NCBI GenBank assembly: GCA_048213135.1
Contig: PS015298.1
Coordinates: 71,761-117,313 of the forward strand
Source: Reclinomonas americana ATCC 50394
Lineage: Eukaryota; Jakobida; Jakobea; Jakobida
Reading direction: 5' to 3'
Length of the DNA: 45,553 nucleotides
In this document: positions 45,402 through 45,553 of the stretch, in pieces
Layout of the letters: every line of letters begins with the position of its first letter
Numbering within the stretch: the first letter of the stretch is position 1
The notes under the pieces: model-generated
What the model was told of the DNA's origin: nothing
Seen by the model: the letters and a program-made list of their open reading frames with translations, nothing else
Databases searched by the model: none
Position numbers and translations under genes: made by a program

Positions 45402-45553
45402 GAGAGAGAGAGAGAGAGAGAAGAAAGAAGAGAGAGAGAGAGAAGAAGTAGGTAAGGAAGAGAGAGAGAGAGAGAGAAGAAGAAGAAGAACGAACGAAGA
45501 ATAGAGACGAAGAAGAGAGAATAATAGTAGAACGAACGAAAGGAAGGAAGGAA
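44997..45553. repeat. Polypurine and (GA)n region upstream of the TPR gene
   Basis: On the plus strand this is GGGGAAGG-type sequence (45000-45230), mixed sequence, then (GA)n and GAA/GAACGAAC repeats to the window end. A CCGCAG acceptor for the TPR gene sits at its left edge, so part is likely a 5' intron. No gene is seen. Confidence 0.75.

Overview
The window is nuclear DNA of an intron-rich, GC-rich unicellular eukaryote. I cannot name the species. The evidence is short GT-AG introns (mostly 55-100 bases) interrupting nearly every gene, the standard stop codons, eukaryote-only proteins (ASCC3, borealin, RhoGAP), and large amounts of GA/CT, TG and minisatellite sequence in introns. Seven assembly gaps (runs of N) are present. 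I built the gene models by hand, joining exons where frame, splice sites and protein homology agree. Five of the six complete or nearly complete models after the RhoGAP gene close exactly in frame; the exception has a probable indel in a G tract.

Layout, left to right. (1) 1-397, minus: an exon that looks like the N-terminus of ASCC3, followed by gaps and a 17-base minisatellite. (2) 2428-13995, plus: the rest of ASCC3, a double-cassette Ski2-like helicase of the ribosome-quality-control and DNA-alkylation-repair (ASCC) complex, in about 38 exons. The N-terminal piece is in the opposite orientation, which suggests an inverted contig. (3) 14699-18081, plus: RhoGAP with a C-terminal coiled coil. 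Its large intron carries a tandem and an inverted repeat. (4) 18121-21542, minus: a fusion of a TerD (tellurium-resistance/cAMP-binding-protein-like) domain with leucine-rich repeats. (5) 22201-25540, plus: a putative DNA-binding, possibly Ig-fold, proline/serine-rich protein. (6) 25943-29267, minus, and (7) 29920-33618, plus: a head-to-head pair of paralogues with vWA-like, fibronectin-III and IFI44-like GTPase domains. One has an intact P-loop and SKLD motif; the other is degenerate in both. (8) 34392-38294, plus: a paralogue of gene 5. (9) 38547-41316, minus: borealin-like chromosomal passenger protein with a long acidic/basic N-terminal extension. (10) 41844-44989, minus: kinesin-light-chain-type TPR protein.

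Two results stand out. First, about 22 of the roughly 100 introns I placed start with GTTGCG (usually GTTGCGT) and, unlike the other introns, almost never follow an exon-final G. This looks like a second class of 5' splice site. Second, genes 5-8 form two duplicated gene types (regulator and vWA-FN3-GTPase) around a divergent promoter, with a TerD-LRR gene next door. TerD and vWA proteins occur together in bacterial Ter stress systems, so a stress or defence signalling cluster is a reasonable but untested idea.
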